A stretch of DNA of 64,000 bases from Chryseobacterium cupriresistens (lineage in GTDB: Bacteria > Bacteroidota > Bacteroidia > Flavobacteriales > Weeksellaceae). A model generated the notes under the pieces. It saw nothing but the letters and a program-made list of their open reading frames with translations, searched no databases and was not told where the DNA came from. The position numbers were made by a program, and so were the translations under genes. The DNA lies in contig NZ_JBKKJT010000002.1 of NCBI RefSeq assembly GCF_046614675.1, positions 763,795-827,794 on the forward strand, given 5' to 3'. Shown in pieces: positions 33,026 to 41,589 of this stretch (positions are counted from its first letter, which is position 1; every line of letters begins with the position of its first letter).

Positions 33026-34444
33026 TTATAAGGTTAATCCCAGTTTCTCAGCTTCAGCAATGACAAATTTCGTCGCTTCTTCTTTTTCATTGGGAATTTC
33101 ACCTTCAAGAATAGCTTCTTTCACTTTCTCTTTCAGGATACCAATTTCACGGCCCGGCTTAAGATTAAACATTTCCATAATTTCTTCTCCGGTGATCGGC
33201 GGCTGGAAGTTTCTTACCTGATCTTTTTCTTCCACTTCCTTGATCTTGACCGCTACATATTCAAAGTTTCTTTTGAATTTCTCCTGTTTTTTAGAATTTT
33301 TAGTGGTAATATCTGCCTTGCAAAGGGTGAAAAGGTCTTCCAGATCTTCTCCTGCATCAAATAAAAGTCTTCTTAATGCAGAATCTGAAGCATCATCCGT
33401 AATCAGCGCAATTGGCCTTGATGAAAGCTTGACCATTTTCTGAACATATTTCATGTCACTTCCCAAAGGTAATTTCAATCTCTGGAAAAGTGTTTTTACC
33501 ATTTTTGAACCTAAAAATTCATGCCCGTGAAAAGTCCATCCTGTTCCTTCTACAAACTTTTTCGTCGGAGCTTTCCCAATGTCATGAAGAAGGGCAGACC
33601 AGCGAAGCCAAAGATTATCGGTATTCACAGAAATATTATCCACTACTTCCAGCGTATGATAAAAATTATCTTTGTGAGTTTGTCCTTCCACTTCTTCCAC
33701 GCCTTTCAGTTCGATCAGTTCAGGAATAACAAGCTTCATAAGACCGGTTTGTTCCATCAGTCTCAATCCGATAGACGGTTTTTCAGACATCATGATTTTG
33801 TTAAACTCTACCATGATTCTTTCCATGGAAACAATCCTGATTCTTTCTGCTTCCTGTTGGATCGCTTTCAGAGAATTTTCCTCAATTTTAAAATTTAAAG
33901 TGGAAGCAAAACGTACTGCTCTCATCATCCTTAACGGATCATCAGAATAGGTTTGTGCTGGTTCCAGGGGAGTTCTTAAAATTTCTTTTTCAAGATCATC
34001 AATCCCATTGAAAGGATCAATCAATTCTCCGAAATTATTTTTATTTAAAGAAATAGCCATCGCATTGATGGTGAAATCTCTTCTTTTCTGGTCATCTTCA
34101 AGACTTCCGCCTTCCACTTCTGGCTTCCGGCTGTTTTCTGTGTAGCTTTCCTTTCTTGCTCCCACAAACTCAAGTTCAAGTTCTTTATACTTGATCATAG
34201 CCGTTCCGTAAGTTTTGAATACGGAAACCTTCAATTTCGGATCTATATCCTGAGCTACATGCTGAGCAAGCTCAATACCGCTTTGTTCCGTTACAAAATC
34301 TATATCGGTAGATGCTTTTCTGTTCATCAGCAGATCTCGCACATAACCACCCACAATGTATACGGACTGGTTATTCCTTTCTGCTGCTTCAGAAATGATT
34401 TTAAATAGTTTTAAATTCTTATTTTGATTAAGATTAATTTTCAT
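33026..34444 (-). CDS. cca: CCA tRNA nucleotidyltransferase with HD domain
   Basis: A 472-residue enzyme (start at 34444, MKINLNQNKN; an ATG at 34462 adds six residues) that adds or repairs the CCA 3' end of tRNAs. The nucleotidyltransferase head has VYIVGGYVRDLLMNRK and the metal-binding STDIDFV, followed by the RRDFTINAMA motif and the template segment DDPLRMMRAVRFAS. A C-terminal HD domain is present (LLHDIGKAPT). The HD domain in class II enzymes is often linked to phosphohydrolase activity. Sequence does not exclude a poly(A) polymerase role, but a CCA enzyme is the usual assignment in Bacteroidota. It follows an NTF2-like gene by 37 bases. Confidence 0.93.
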   Translation of the reverse strand: MKINLNQNKNLKLFKIISEAAERNNQSVYIVGGYVRDLLMNRKASTDIDFVTEQSGIELAQHVAQDIDPKLKVSVFKTYGTAMIKYKELELEFVGARKESYTENSRKPEVEGGSLEDDQKRRDFTINAMAISLNKNNFGELIDPFNGIDDLEKEILRTPLEPAQTYSDDPLRMMRAVRFASTLNFKIEENSLKAIQQEAERIRIVSMERIMVEFNKIMMSEKPSIGLRLMEQTGLMKLVIPELIELKGVEEVEGQTHKDNFYHTLEVVDNISVNTDNLWLRWSALLHDIGKAPTKKFVEGTGWTFHGHEFLGSKMVKTLFQRLKLPLGSDMKYVQKMVKLSSRPIALITDDASDSALRRLLFDAGEDLEDLFTLCKADITTKNSKKQEKFKRNFEYVAVKIKEVEEKDQVRNFQPPITGEEIMEMFNLKPGREIGILKEKVKEAILEGEIPNEKEEATKFVIAEAEKLGLTL

Positions 34445-34481
34445 CGTTGATAATAGTGACAATTTCTACGTATGTTACCCA

Positions 34482-34826
34482 TTAATCATAATGAGCATAC
34501 ATTCTACTAATTTTTCCCTCTTCATTAAAAAACATGACTTCAACGGCATGTTTATCCATAATCGACTTATAAAATAATGCTACCGAATCTACTCCTGCTG
34601 TGGAATGGATCAGATCAAAATGGAGGTCAGGAAATTTATCCAATGCCTTTCTCCAATATTCACGAACAGCTTCTTTTCCTTTTAAAGAACTTTCTTTACC
34701 GCCCGTAGCCAGTGCAATCATAGGAGTTGTAATCTCAATATCATCTGAATAGTGGGAAAGTATATCCTCCAGATCATGAGAATTCCACGCATTGATCCAC
34801 ATTTGGGCAAATTCGTGATGATTCAT
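34482..34826 (-). CDS. NTF2-like (SnoaL) family protein
   Basis: A 114-residue cone-shaped alpha+beta protein. The opening FAQMWINAWNSHDLEDILSH and the strands around YWRKALDKFPDLHFDLIHS, followed by the end RMYAHYD, are typical of the NTF2/SnoaL superfamily. These proteins may bind small ligands or act as isomerases, and no activity can be assigned. A minus-strand promoter box (TATCTTTG) at 34853-34860 precedes it, so it probably leads a transcript that includes cca. Confidence 0.8.
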   Translation of the reverse strand: MNHHEFAQMWINAWNSHDLEDILSHYSDDIEITTPMIALATGGKESSLKGKEAVREYWRKALDKFPDLHFDLIHSTAGVDSVALFYKSIMDKHAVEVMFFNEEGKISRMYAHYD

Positions 34827-34852
34827 AGCAAATAGTTTATGAGTTGAGTTTG

Positions 34853-34860
34853 CAAAGATA
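34853..34860 (-). promoter_or_regulatory. Bacteroidota -7 promoter box (TATCTTTG, minus strand)
   Basis: It matches TAnnTTTG on the minus strand, 26 bases upstream of the ATG of the NTF2-like gene. Confidence 0.55.
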
Positions 34861-34933
34861 GAATTAAAAAAAAGAAATCCTGCCGATATGAACTGACAAG
34901 ACTCTAAAAAGTAAACATAAAAGTTCAGAATTC

Positions 34934-35482
34934 TTATTCCCGAAGAACTTTTATTCTGTTGTCATTCCATATTTTGATCACCGAAGAACCTGAGTATTTT
35001 GAAACTTTTTCTCTGTCTTCTTCCACTGCATAATCTACAAGGCTGATTATTTCCTCAGAAATATCAGAGAATTTCAATGGACTTTTTTCACCGCTGAAAT
35101 TGGCAGAGGTAGATACCAATGGTCTGTTCAGTTTTGTAATCAGTTTTTTACAGAAATCATTTTTTACAAGACGAATTCCGATACTTCCATCCTCTGCAAG
35201 AAGTTCTTTGGGTAAACCTCTTGGGTTTTCGTAAACGATAGTTACCGGTTTTTCACTGAGATCAATAATTTCCCAGGCCATTTCAGGAACATCCACAAGA
35301 TCCTGAAGTCTTTTCTCAGATTCCACAAGGATGATCATGGATTTGTTTTTTTCGCGCTTTTTAATGTCAAAAATCTTATTGACTGCTTCTATATTGGTGG
35401 CATCACAACCAATTCCCCAGATAGTATCAGTAGGGTAAAGAATTGTTCCGCCGGATTTTAATATTTCGATAATATGTTCCAT
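34934..35482 (-). CDS. L-threonylcarbamoyladenylate synthase (TsaC/Sua5 family)
   Basis: A 182-residue YrdC-domain protein that makes threonylcarbamoyl-AMP for t6A37 modification of tRNA. The N-terminal ILYPTDTIWGIGCDATN is the family's opening, KKREKNKSMIILV provides the K.R..K motif that binds ATP, and PLVSTSANFSGE contains the S.N signature. It is the short single-domain form without the C-terminal Sua5 domain. It stands alone, with 107 bases to the NTF2-like gene downstream. Confidence 0.9.
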   Translation of the reverse strand: MEHIIEILKSGGTILYPTDTIWGIGCDATNIEAVNKIFDIKKREKNKSMIILVESEKRLQDLVDVPEMAWEIIDLSEKPVTIVYENPRGLPKELLAEDGSIGIRLVKNDFCKKLITKLNRPLVSTSANFSGEKSPLKFSDISEEIISLVDYAVEEDREKVSKYSGSSVIKIWNDNRIKVLRE

Positions 35483-35594
35483 AATTGTAGTGAATTCAAA
35501 GAATGGATAAAGGTAGAAAATATAAGAATTTCAGGCAAAAAAATGGGGTTTAAATATGATTTTTCAGCTTGATTATTATGACAAGATGCAAAGA

Positions 35595-36191
35595 TTATAA
35601 TCCATGAAAAAATGAATTAAAATAAGTTGTACGCTTAATAGGCTCAATATAATCAGGATGTAGTATTTTTTTGAAATCTTTTTTGGTAAGATGTTGTGAA
35701 ATCAAGACAGGGAAATTTGATCTTGAACCTTCTTTAATTAAAGTATAAAGAATCGCATTGTTTTTAAAAAATACAATGGTTGTCTGTTCATAATCTTTAC
35801 CCAAACTGTAGAGATCTGTCGGTTCATTAAGGAAAATCAGATTCCCAGAAATCTTTGAAATTCTATGATGATGTTTTTTTCCATACTCAATGATTCTGCT
35901 TTTAGCTTCTTCTTTAGGAATTTCAAACTTAATTTCTTTCAAATGTTTTTCGGTGTATTTACAATACAGCACATATACGCTACAGATGAATAAACTTATA
36001 AGAATTGCACACTCGAAGCTGTTATTAAAAGAAAAATCTACTTCTTTTAATAACAGCAGAGAAGCTCCTGCCAATGCAGAAAATCCAAAATAGATCGAGA
36101 TCGTATCAAACTTATCGTATGAACTTTCTTCAAAAACTAATTTTTCAGTTTGAATACTTTCTGTGATTCTTAAATTTTTTATAGATCTCAT
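35595..36191 (-). CDS. membrane protein of unknown function
   Basis: A 198-residue protein with two transmembrane helices near residues 30-48 (ISIYFGFSALAGASLLLL) and 58-75 (ECAILISLFICSVYVLYC). A cytosolic alpha+beta domain follows, with strands LIFLNEP, TTIVFFKNNAILYTLI and a histidine cluster (KKHHHR). The general form resembles short membrane proteins with a PH-like soluble domain. It precedes the TsaC gene by 112 bases. No family is recognised. Confidence 0.55.
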   Translation of the reverse strand: MRSIKNLRITESIQTEKLVFEESSYDKFDTISIYFGFSALAGASLLLLKEVDFSFNNSFECAILISLFICSVYVLYCKYTEKHLKEIKFEIPKEEAKSRIIEYGKKHHHRISKISGNLIFLNEPTDLYSLGKDYEQTTIVFFKNNAILYTLIKEGSRSNFPVLISQHLTKKDFKKILHPDYIEPIKRTTYFNSFFHGL

Positions 36192-36197
36192 TGCACA

Positions 36198-36440
36198 TCA
36201 GGATGAGAATTTATGATTGATAAATTTAGATTTTATGGATAAATATAATGAGCCAGCTATTAAAAATGCAATAGAAGCTATCCACAAAAAATAACCTGTT
36301 TCCAAGCTGTATATTCTTCCCATTCTTCCATTTTCTGCAGCCAGAATTTCCTTCCAGAAAAAAAATGTTCCTGCAATTAAAAAAGCTTTTGCAGCCAATA
36401 TCATAGAAATTAAAAAATATTTTTTATAACAGAATACCAC
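36198..36440 (-). CDS. small membrane protein, unknown function
   Basis: An 80-residue protein with two hydrophobic segments, near residues 11-28 (SMILAAKAFLIAGTFFFW) and 50-68 (YFLWIASIAFLIAGSLYLSI), and a basic C-terminus. It lies between two other small membrane protein genes on the same strand, with a 6-base gap downstream and a 12-base gap upstream, so it is part of an operon with the DinB gene. Function unknown. Confidence 0.5.
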   Translation of the reverse strand: MVFCYKKYFLISMILAAKAFLIAGTFFFWKEILAAENGRMGRIYSLETGYFLWIASIAFLIAGSLYLSIKSKFINHKFSS

Positions 36441-36452
36441 TGCAATAAAGAA

Positions 36453-36644
36453 CTAAATATTAGCTGTCCATACCAGAAATTCAAATAAGCCCCCGCCTAA
36501 AAAGCTAATCGAACCTATAAGAAAAGTTTCAAATGATTTATAATCTTTAATCTCTCCCATATCTTCAACTTTAAAAGCTGTAAAACAAAAAGAAATTATG
36601 AAAATTAACAGGCTGGCAAGGGGAATTCGTTTTCTTACATCCAT
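36453..36644 (-). CDS. small membrane protein, unknown function
   Basis: A 63-residue protein with an N-terminal helix (LASLLIFIISFCFTAF) and a C-terminal helix (GSISFLGGGLFEFLVWTA). Its start codon overlaps the end of the upstream DinB gene by 10 bases, which indicates coupled translation. It resembles the downstream 80-residue neighbour in layout but not clearly in sequence. Function unknown. Confidence 0.5.
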   Translation of the reverse strand: MDVRKRIPLASLLIFIISFCFTAFKVEDMGEIKDYKSFETFLIGSISFLGGGLFEFLVWTANI

Positions 36645-37147
36645 CCCAATTTCGATAAATACCTTTCCTCAATAATATTCAGGTGGTGATAATTGTGACC
36701 TATAATCAGTTTTCCGATAGTTTCTACAGATATTTCATGGCCATTGGCTGTTCCTGTATTCTGTAAAGCAGAAGGTTGAAGAGTTTCTAATAAAATCTGT
36801 GAAGATTTTCTCACCAGTTTGTATTCTTCCAAAAGAGATTCCAGGCTTCTTTCACCTGCAAAAGAATTTTCTGCATATTCATTTTCATCAAATCCGGGAA
36901 GATTGTTTTTTTCTCCTCTCGCAAAAGCTAATATTCTGTATTGGAAGACTCTTTCTGTATCAGATAAGTGGAGTAGAAGACCTTTTAAAGTCCATTTTCC
37001 TTCTGCATAAGCAAAATTAGATTGTTCTTCGGTAAGGTTGGAATAAATTCCGATGGTTTTGTCTGCTGATATCTGCAGTTCATTGATCCAGTTTCCTGAT
37101 GGAATCTGATCTAAATATCTTTGGATGTATTTTTGAAAGTCGGTCAT
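36635..37147 (-). CDS. DinB superfamily protein
   Basis: With the start at 37147 (MTDFQKYIQRYLDQ) the protein has 170 residues. Upstream in-frame codons to 37222 read through a dispersed repeat and would give a nonsense-like head (HHPESQDPESRKPV), so I leave them out. The four-helix DinB/YfiT fold is indicated by the metal-ligand histidines in LKGLLLHLSDTERVFQYR and GHNYHHLNIIEERY. Members are putative metal-dependent transferases or hydrolases related to thiol chemistry, with no certain activity. Two small membrane protein genes follow in the same operon. Confidence 0.82.
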   Translation of the reverse strand: MTDFQKYIQRYLDQIPSGNWINELQISADKTIGIYSNLTEEQSNFAYAEGKWTLKGLLLHLSDTERVFQYRILAFARGEKNNLPGFDENEYAENSFAGERSLESLLEEYKLVRKSSQILLETLQPSALQNTGTANGHEISVETIGKLIIGHNYHHLNIIEERYLSKLGWM

Positions 37148-37154
37148 ATTATTT

Positions 37155-37205
37155 TTTGTTTGGGTTACGGGTTTTCGGGATTCGGGGTCTTGAGATTCGG
37201 GATGG
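37155..37205. repeat. intergenic degenerate repeat (GATTCGGG type)
   Basis: The stretch carries repeated GGGTTACGGG, GGGATTCGGGG and GAGATTCGGGA units. A related stretch occurs at 63727-63778. Such low-complexity intergenic units are, from memory, widespread in Chryseobacterium genomes. Confidence 0.5.
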
Positions 37206-37229
37206 TGAGTGTAACGCATCAATTACTCA

Positions 37230-37679
37230 TTAATCATGATTCGTCCACTCGTAGAAATTTACAGAGTCATAAAGCTCAAAACCGCTGGCTGGATACAATT
37301 GGTTTCCAATATCATTGCTTTTTCCTGTTTCTAAAAGAATTCCACATGCTTTTGAGGAACGGCAGAGTTGCTTAGATTCTTCAATCAGTTTTTTAGAGTA
37401 TCCTTTTCCTCTGTGACTTTCATTTACATACAGGTCGTTCAGCAGCCAGTAACGCTGCATTCTTGTAGATGAAAATATAGGATATAGCTGTACAAAACCT
37501 GTCAGGTTACCATTTTCTTCCGTAACAAAAATTTCGGAATCTTTGTTTTCAAGTCTGTCCTGAAGAAAGGTTGTAGCAGCAGGAATATCTGATTCTTTGT
37601 GATAAAATATCCTGTACTGATCAAATAATTCTACGAGTTGTGGTAAGTCGGAAATAGTTGCTTTCCTTGAGTTTTTCAT
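37230..37679 (-). CDS. GNAT family N-acetyltransferase
   Basis: A 149-residue enzyme. The strand LNDLYVNESHRGKGYSKKLIEE holds the acetyl-CoA-binding motif (RGKGYS in the Q/RxxGxG/A position). The following LLETGKSNDIGNQLYPASGFELY is the typical C-terminal part. The acceptor is unknown. It lies 82 bases upstream of the DinB gene, with the GATTCGGG repeat between them. Confidence 0.85.
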   Translation of the reverse strand: MKNSRKATISDLPQLVELFDQYRIFYHKESDIPAATTFLQDRLENKDSEIFVTEENGNLTGFVQLYPIFSSTRMQRYWLLNDLYVNESHRGKGYSKKLIEESKQLCRSSKACGILLETGKSNDIGNQLYPASGFELYDSVNFYEWTNHD

Positions 37680-37746
37680 AATATCAGTTGGTGTTATAAT
37701 AAATGAGAAGGATTATCAAAACCCTTCTCATTTAATGTATTGTATG

Positions 37747-38886
37747 TTAAGAAAAAGCTTTCTCAAGATCTGCAATAAGATCCTCTGCATCTTCAATGCC
37801 TACGCTTAAACGAACAAGGTCGTCTGTGATTCCCAGTTCAGCACGTTTTTCTGCCGGGATTGAAGCGTGAGTCATCAACGCAGGGTGGTTAGCCAAAGAT
37901 TCTACACCTCCTAAAGATTCCGCAAGGGTAAATACTCTTACTTTTTCCAAGAATTTGACAGCATCTTCTTTCTTACTAGATTTAAAAGTGAATGAAACCA
38001 TTCCCCCTGATTCCTTCATCTGGGATTTTGCCAGTTCATACTGTGGATGAGATTCCAATCCCGGATAAATTACCTTATCCACAGCTGGATGTGTCTCAAG
38101 GTACTTCGCTACAGCAAGACCATTGTCCGAATGTCTCTGCATTCTTAAGGCCAGTGTTTTAATTCCTCTCAATACAAGATAAGAATCGTGAGGACCTAAA
38201 ATACCACCGCTTGCAAACTGAATAAAGTGAAGTTTTTCTCCCAGTTCGGCATCTTTAGCAATAAGAGCTCCTGCAATCACATCAGAATGGCCTCCTAAAT
38301 ATTTCGTTGCGGAGTGCATTACAATGTCAGCTCCCAAATCAATAGGTCTCTGGATATAAGGCGTAGCAAAAGTATTGTCTACTGCTACCAGAATATCTTT
38401 CCCTTTTGCAACTTCTACTACTGCTTTGATATCTACTAATTTCATCAAAGGATTCGTAGGAGTTTCTACCCAGATCAGTTTTGTTTTATCTGTAATGACA
38501 TCAGCAATTTTAGAAACATCGTCAAAATTTACGAATGTGAATTTCAGCTGATATTTTTCGAAAAGTCTCGTGAACATTCTGTAAGTTCCTCCGTAAAGGT
38601 CATCTACAGCAATCACTTCATCACCAGGGTTTAATAATTTCAAAACACAGTCGATGGCTGCAAGACCGGAACCGAAAGCCAGACCTCTCGCTCCGTTTTC
38701 AATACTTGCCAAAGAATCTTCCAATGCCTGTCTTGTAGGATTGGCAGCTCTTGAATATTCGTATCCGGAATGTACTCCCGGACTCTTCTGTGCAAACGTA
38801 GAGGTTAAAAATACAGGTACATTTACAGAACCTGTTGCAGACTCGTGGTGCTGCCCTCCGTGAATTACTTTTGTATTAAAATTCAT
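37747..38886 (-). CDS. cystathionine gamma-synthase/lyase family PLP enzyme
   Basis: A 379-residue enzyme (start at 38886, MNFNTKVIHGG; the open frame continues to 38973 without good support). It belongs to the Cys/Met metabolism PLP family: the opening VIHGGQ, the motif YEYSRAANPTRQALE, DNTFATPYIQRPIDLGAD, and the PLP lysine in HSATKYLGGHSDV. The C-terminal part reads FTLAESLGGVESLANHP. It could act in synthesis (cystathionine from an activated homoserine) or in cleavage, and sequence cannot decide. No other methionine gene and no SAM riboswitch is near it. Confidence 0.9.
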   Translation of the reverse strand: MNFNTKVIHGGQHHESATGSVNVPVFLTSTFAQKSPGVHSGYEYSRAANPTRQALEDSLASIENGARGLAFGSGLAAIDCVLKLLNPGDEVIAVDDLYGGTYRMFTRLFEKYQLKFTFVNFDDVSKIADVITDKTKLIWVETPTNPLMKLVDIKAVVEVAKGKDILVAVDNTFATPYIQRPIDLGADIVMHSATKYLGGHSDVIAGALIAKDAELGEKLHFIQFASGGILGPHDSYLVLRGIKTLALRMQRHSDNGLAVAKYLETHPAVDKVIYPGLESHPQYELAKSQMKESGGMVSFTFKSSKKEDAVKFLEKVRVFTLAESLGGVESLANHPALMTHASIPAEKRAELGITDDLVRLSVGIEDAEDLIADLEKAFS

Positions 38887-38975
38887 AATTTTTTGCTTTA
38901 GGCTTAGCATTAAACAATAAAGTATATTGCTTAAGCGGATTGTTTTATTAAAATTTGCTCTAGCTGAATACAAAA

Positions 38976-39006
38976 AGCTTACCGCTTACTGCCTGCAGCT
39001 TACTGC
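38976..39006. repeat. intergenic GCTTACTGC-type tandem repeat
   Basis: Imperfect copies of GCTTACYGC stand in tandem (AGCTTACCGCTTACTGCC then CAGCTTACTGC). It lies between gldC and the PLP enzyme gene, with no coding role visible. Confidence 0.45.
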
Positions 39007-39018
39007 AATTATATTTTT

Positions 39019-39342
39019 TTACTTAATAGCAGATTTTACCGCAAATTCTTCTGCAATTTCTTCCATCCACTGCGCTACATCTTCTTCTCCGGTTGCTCTC
39101 TGATACGTATTTCCTAGAGATATTAAAATCTGGTGGATAAACATCTTCATCTGGTCTACAGGCATTTCTTTGGTCCAAAGATCAATTCTTAACGCTTCTC
39201 TTGTTTTATCATCCCATACGGAAATCATGGTTGCTTTGGTATCTTGTTTTTCAATACCGCCATCCTGAGCGTTCCATGTAATATTTTCCGGTACGTGATT
39301 TTCATCAAGCTCTACATCTATCGTAATCTGAGTCTTTCTCAT
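39019..39342 (-). CDS. gldC: gliding motility protein GldC
   Basis: A 107-residue cytosolic protein that matches GldC across its length, with ITIDVELDENHVPENITWNA at the start and MFIHQILISLGNTYQRATGE further on. GldC supports gliding in Flavobacterium johnsoniae, where it is encoded next to gldB and is not strictly essential. Here gldB is 32 bases upstream, in the same order. Many Chryseobacterium do not glide visibly, yet keep the gene. Confidence 0.92.
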   Translation of the reverse strand: MRKTQITIDVELDENHVPENITWNAQDGGIEKQDTKATMISVWDDKTREALRIDLWTKEMPVDQMKMFIHQILISLGNTYQRATGEEDVAQWMEEIAEEFAVKSAIK

Positions 39343-39374
39343 TTTTCTATTTTTTCTAAATTCTAAAATTTCTA

Positions 39375-40358
39375 TTATTTAAGTTTCGGTTTATAACCGG
39401 ATTGATTAAAAATTGTGGTAGCATCCATTTTCAGGAACTCTGTTAACTTTGTTTCAGGCTTTTCTTTAAAGTATGCTTTACAGATCTGCCAGCCTGTAAA
39501 AATCCCGATTTGTGGTGAAGATTCATTGTCAATTTCTGTATAAAACTTCGAGAATGGGCCTGGGGAAATAAAACGTTCTCCCAGTCTCGGATCATCGCCG
39601 AAGATCAGATTACTTTCTACAAAATAATTCCAGATATTCGCCTCATTACTGGTTGCCCATTCATACTGCTTTTGAGTATAATTCATTTTCAGATAATCGG
39701 GAGTATCCGGAAGAAAAGCATCCTGAAGAATCATTACTTTTCCGTTCAGAATCATCTGATCAATGAATTTCTGATGATCAGGAGATTCCGTTACAATATT
39801 TTCTGCAAACAACTGTGATACTTTAGGAACAATATTCTGTGGATTCATTGATTTTTGGAAATACAACTCCAGCCCTTTGTAATTAGGATTTCCATCACCC
39901 ATAAAACCGGTTACATCTATGAATAACAGATTGCCTTTTTCATCATAAAATATAGGATCCTGTACCATCTGTAGAGCAGATGAGAACAGATATACTTTTG
40001 GATTTTTAAATTGAGGAAAGTAATATTTGATATGAGAAAATAAGCTCTGAAGCTCATTTTGCAGCTTTGCCTGATCTATTTTCCCGATAGCTTCCTTGTA
40101 GATTTTTATCTCCTCAGCATCTGCTCTTCTTTTTTCGAAATCAGCATCAGAAACACTTCCCTGGAACCAAGGAAATTGAGCTTTAAACTGATCCAATGGA
40201 ATGTTCTGATTATAGAATTCTTTGGAAATATCTGTAATGTCAACTTTTTCGGCAGTTTGTTTGACTTCGACCTTCCATTGATTTTCAGGTTCTTTTTTGC
40301 AGGAAACAAGCCCGGCAGCTAAAACGAAAGAAAGCGCAATATATCTAAAAATCTTCAT
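39375..40358 (-). CDS. gldB: gliding motility lipoprotein GldB
   Basis: A 327-residue lipoprotein. The start at 40358 opens a lipoprotein signal (MKIFRYIALSFVLAAGLVSC) with lipobox LVSC. The frame remains open to 40580, but that extension crosses the divergent neighbour, and a promoter box lies 26 bases before 40358. GldB-family landmarks include the FYNQNIPLDQFKAQFPWF segment and DAFLPDTPDYLKMNYTQKQ. It is a cell-envelope component needed for gliding in F. johnsoniae; its biochemical function is unknown. gldC follows directly. Confidence 0.9.
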   Translation of the reverse strand: MKIFRYIALSFVLAAGLVSCKKEPENQWKVEVKQTAEKVDITDISKEFYNQNIPLDQFKAQFPWFQGSVSDADFEKRRADAEEIKIYKEAIGKIDQAKLQNELQSLFSHIKYYFPQFKNPKVYLFSSALQMVQDPIFYDEKGNLLFIDVTGFMGDGNPNYKGLELYFQKSMNPQNIVPKVSQLFAENIVTESPDHQKFIDQMILNGKVMILQDAFLPDTPDYLKMNYTQKQYEWATSNEANIWNYFVESNLIFGDDPRLGERFISPGPFSKFYTEIDNESSPQIGIFTGWQICKAYFKEKPETKLTEFLKMDATTIFNQSGYKPKLK

Positions 40359-40383
40359 TATTTTTACATGGAATTTAAGTTTA

Positions 40384-40391
40384 CAAAAATA
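40384..40391 (-). promoter_or_regulatory. Bacteroidota -7 promoter box (TATTTTTG, minus strand) for gldB
   Basis: It matches TAnnTTTG on the minus strand and lies 25 bases before the gldB start at 40358. It supports the short start of gldB and drives gldBC. Confidence 0.55.
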
Positions 40392-40410
40392 AGGATTAAA
40401 TACACAATTC

Positions 40411-41049
40411 ATGATGAAAATTAAAATATTTACAGCGGGTTGCCTTATTTCCGGGCTTTCTTTTTTCTGCGGGCAAAACCTTGAATTTAAAGATAAAAAC
40501 TTTGAAAAAGCAGTGCTGGAAAATTTTGATCTGAATAGAAACGGAATACTTGAATCTCCGGAAGCAGGTAGGGTTACCAATCTGTTCCTGGTTCAGAAAG
40601 GAATTACTTCTGTAGAAGATCTGTCACTTTTTAAAAACGTGAAAATGGTTGTTCTCGATGATAATAGAATTTCCAGCATTGTACTTAATGATTTGTCTCA
40701 GCTTGAATTATTTTCATGTACGGGATGCAAAATTTCTTCATTCAAAGCCGAAAACCTTAAAAATTTAAGTTCATTATATCTCGATAATAATTTGTTGGAA
40801 AGTATTTCGCTGATGGAGATTCCGAAAATTGATCAATTAACATTATCTTTAAATCAATTAAAAATAATAAATCTGCTTCAGTTTAAAGTATTAAGAAAGC
40901 TGAATGTACAGCATAACAAGCTTCAGAAAATTGATATTTCCGGCAACCCGGCTTTACAAACCCTTAATATCATGGGGAATAAGATAAGAGAAACAGATAT
41001 AAAGAAGGGTGCTAAAACTAACGTAACCATTTTTGGAGCTGAAGAATAG
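40411..41049 (+). CDS. exported leucine-rich repeat protein
   Basis: A 212-residue protein with a signal peptide (KIFTAGCLISGLSFFCG). Residues 25-55 include DLNRNGILESPEAG, an EF-hand-like calcium loop often placed before LRRs in bacterial surface proteins. About six leucine-rich repeats of 20-22 residues follow (for example LSSLYLDNNLLESISLMEIP and LRKLNVQHNKLQKIDISGNP). No T9SS sorting domain is visible, so it probably remains periplasmic or at the surface. It is divergent from gldB and 9 bases upstream of the acetyltransferase gene. Confidence 0.75.
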   Translation: MMKIKIFTAGCLISGLSFFCGQNLEFKDKNFEKAVLENFDLNRNGILESPEAGRVTNLFLVQKGITSVEDLSLFKNVKMVVLDDNRISSIVLNDLSQLELFSCTGCKISSFKAENLKNLSSLYLDNNLLESISLMEIPKIDQLTLSLNQLKIINLLQFKVLRKLNVQHNKLQKIDISGNPALQTLNIMGNKIRETDIKKGAKTNVTIFGAEE

Positions 41050-41058
41050 ACTAATATT

Positions 41059-41589
41059 ATGATGATAGAAACAGAACGACTGATTTTAAGAAAACTCGAA
41101 GATGAAGATTTTGAACGCATATTTTTGCTGGATTCCAATCCTGAAGTTATGAAATACATTGGTGTACCGGCTTTGACGGATATCAATGAATCAAAAAAGG
41201 TCATCAGCATGATTCAGAAACAGTATGAGGAGAATGGAGTAGGAAGGCTTGGAGTAGTAGAAAAAGAGAGCGGACTTCTGATAGGATGGAGCGGCTTGAA
41301 ACTGCTTACCCATGAAACCAATGGTTATAAAAATGTGCTGGAACTGGGATATCGTTTTCTGCCGGAATCATGGGGAAAAGGATATGCTGTGGAATCCGGA
41401 AAAGCTTCTCTGGATTATGGTTTTAATGATTTAAATGCAGAAGTCATTTATGCCTATGCCCATTCTGAACATGATGCTTCCAATCATATTCTAAGAAAAT
41501 TAGGTTTTGAAAAAACCGACGAGTTTGAAGAACCCGACGGAATCTGTTTCTGGTATGAACTGAAGCGTGAAAAATACAGTAAAAAATGA
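41059..41589 (+). CDS. GNAT acetyltransferase (RimJ/RimL-like)
   Basis: A 176-residue enzyme of the RimJ/RimL type. The opening MIETERLILRKLEDEDFERI is typical, and the acetyl-CoA motif reads LPESWGKGYAVESGKASLD. The C-terminal DASNHILRKLGFEK is also conserved. The acceptor is unknown; ribosomal or small-molecule amines are equally possible. It overlaps the next acetyltransferase gene by 4 bases (ATGA), so the two are translationally coupled. Confidence 0.85.
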   Translation: MMIETERLILRKLEDEDFERIFLLDSNPEVMKYIGVPALTDINESKKVISMIQKQYEENGVGRLGVVEKESGLLIGWSGLKLLTHETNGYKNVLELGYRFLPESWGKGYAVESGKASLDYGFNDLNAEVIYAYAHSEHDASNHILRKLGFEKTDEFEEPDGICFWYELKREKYSKK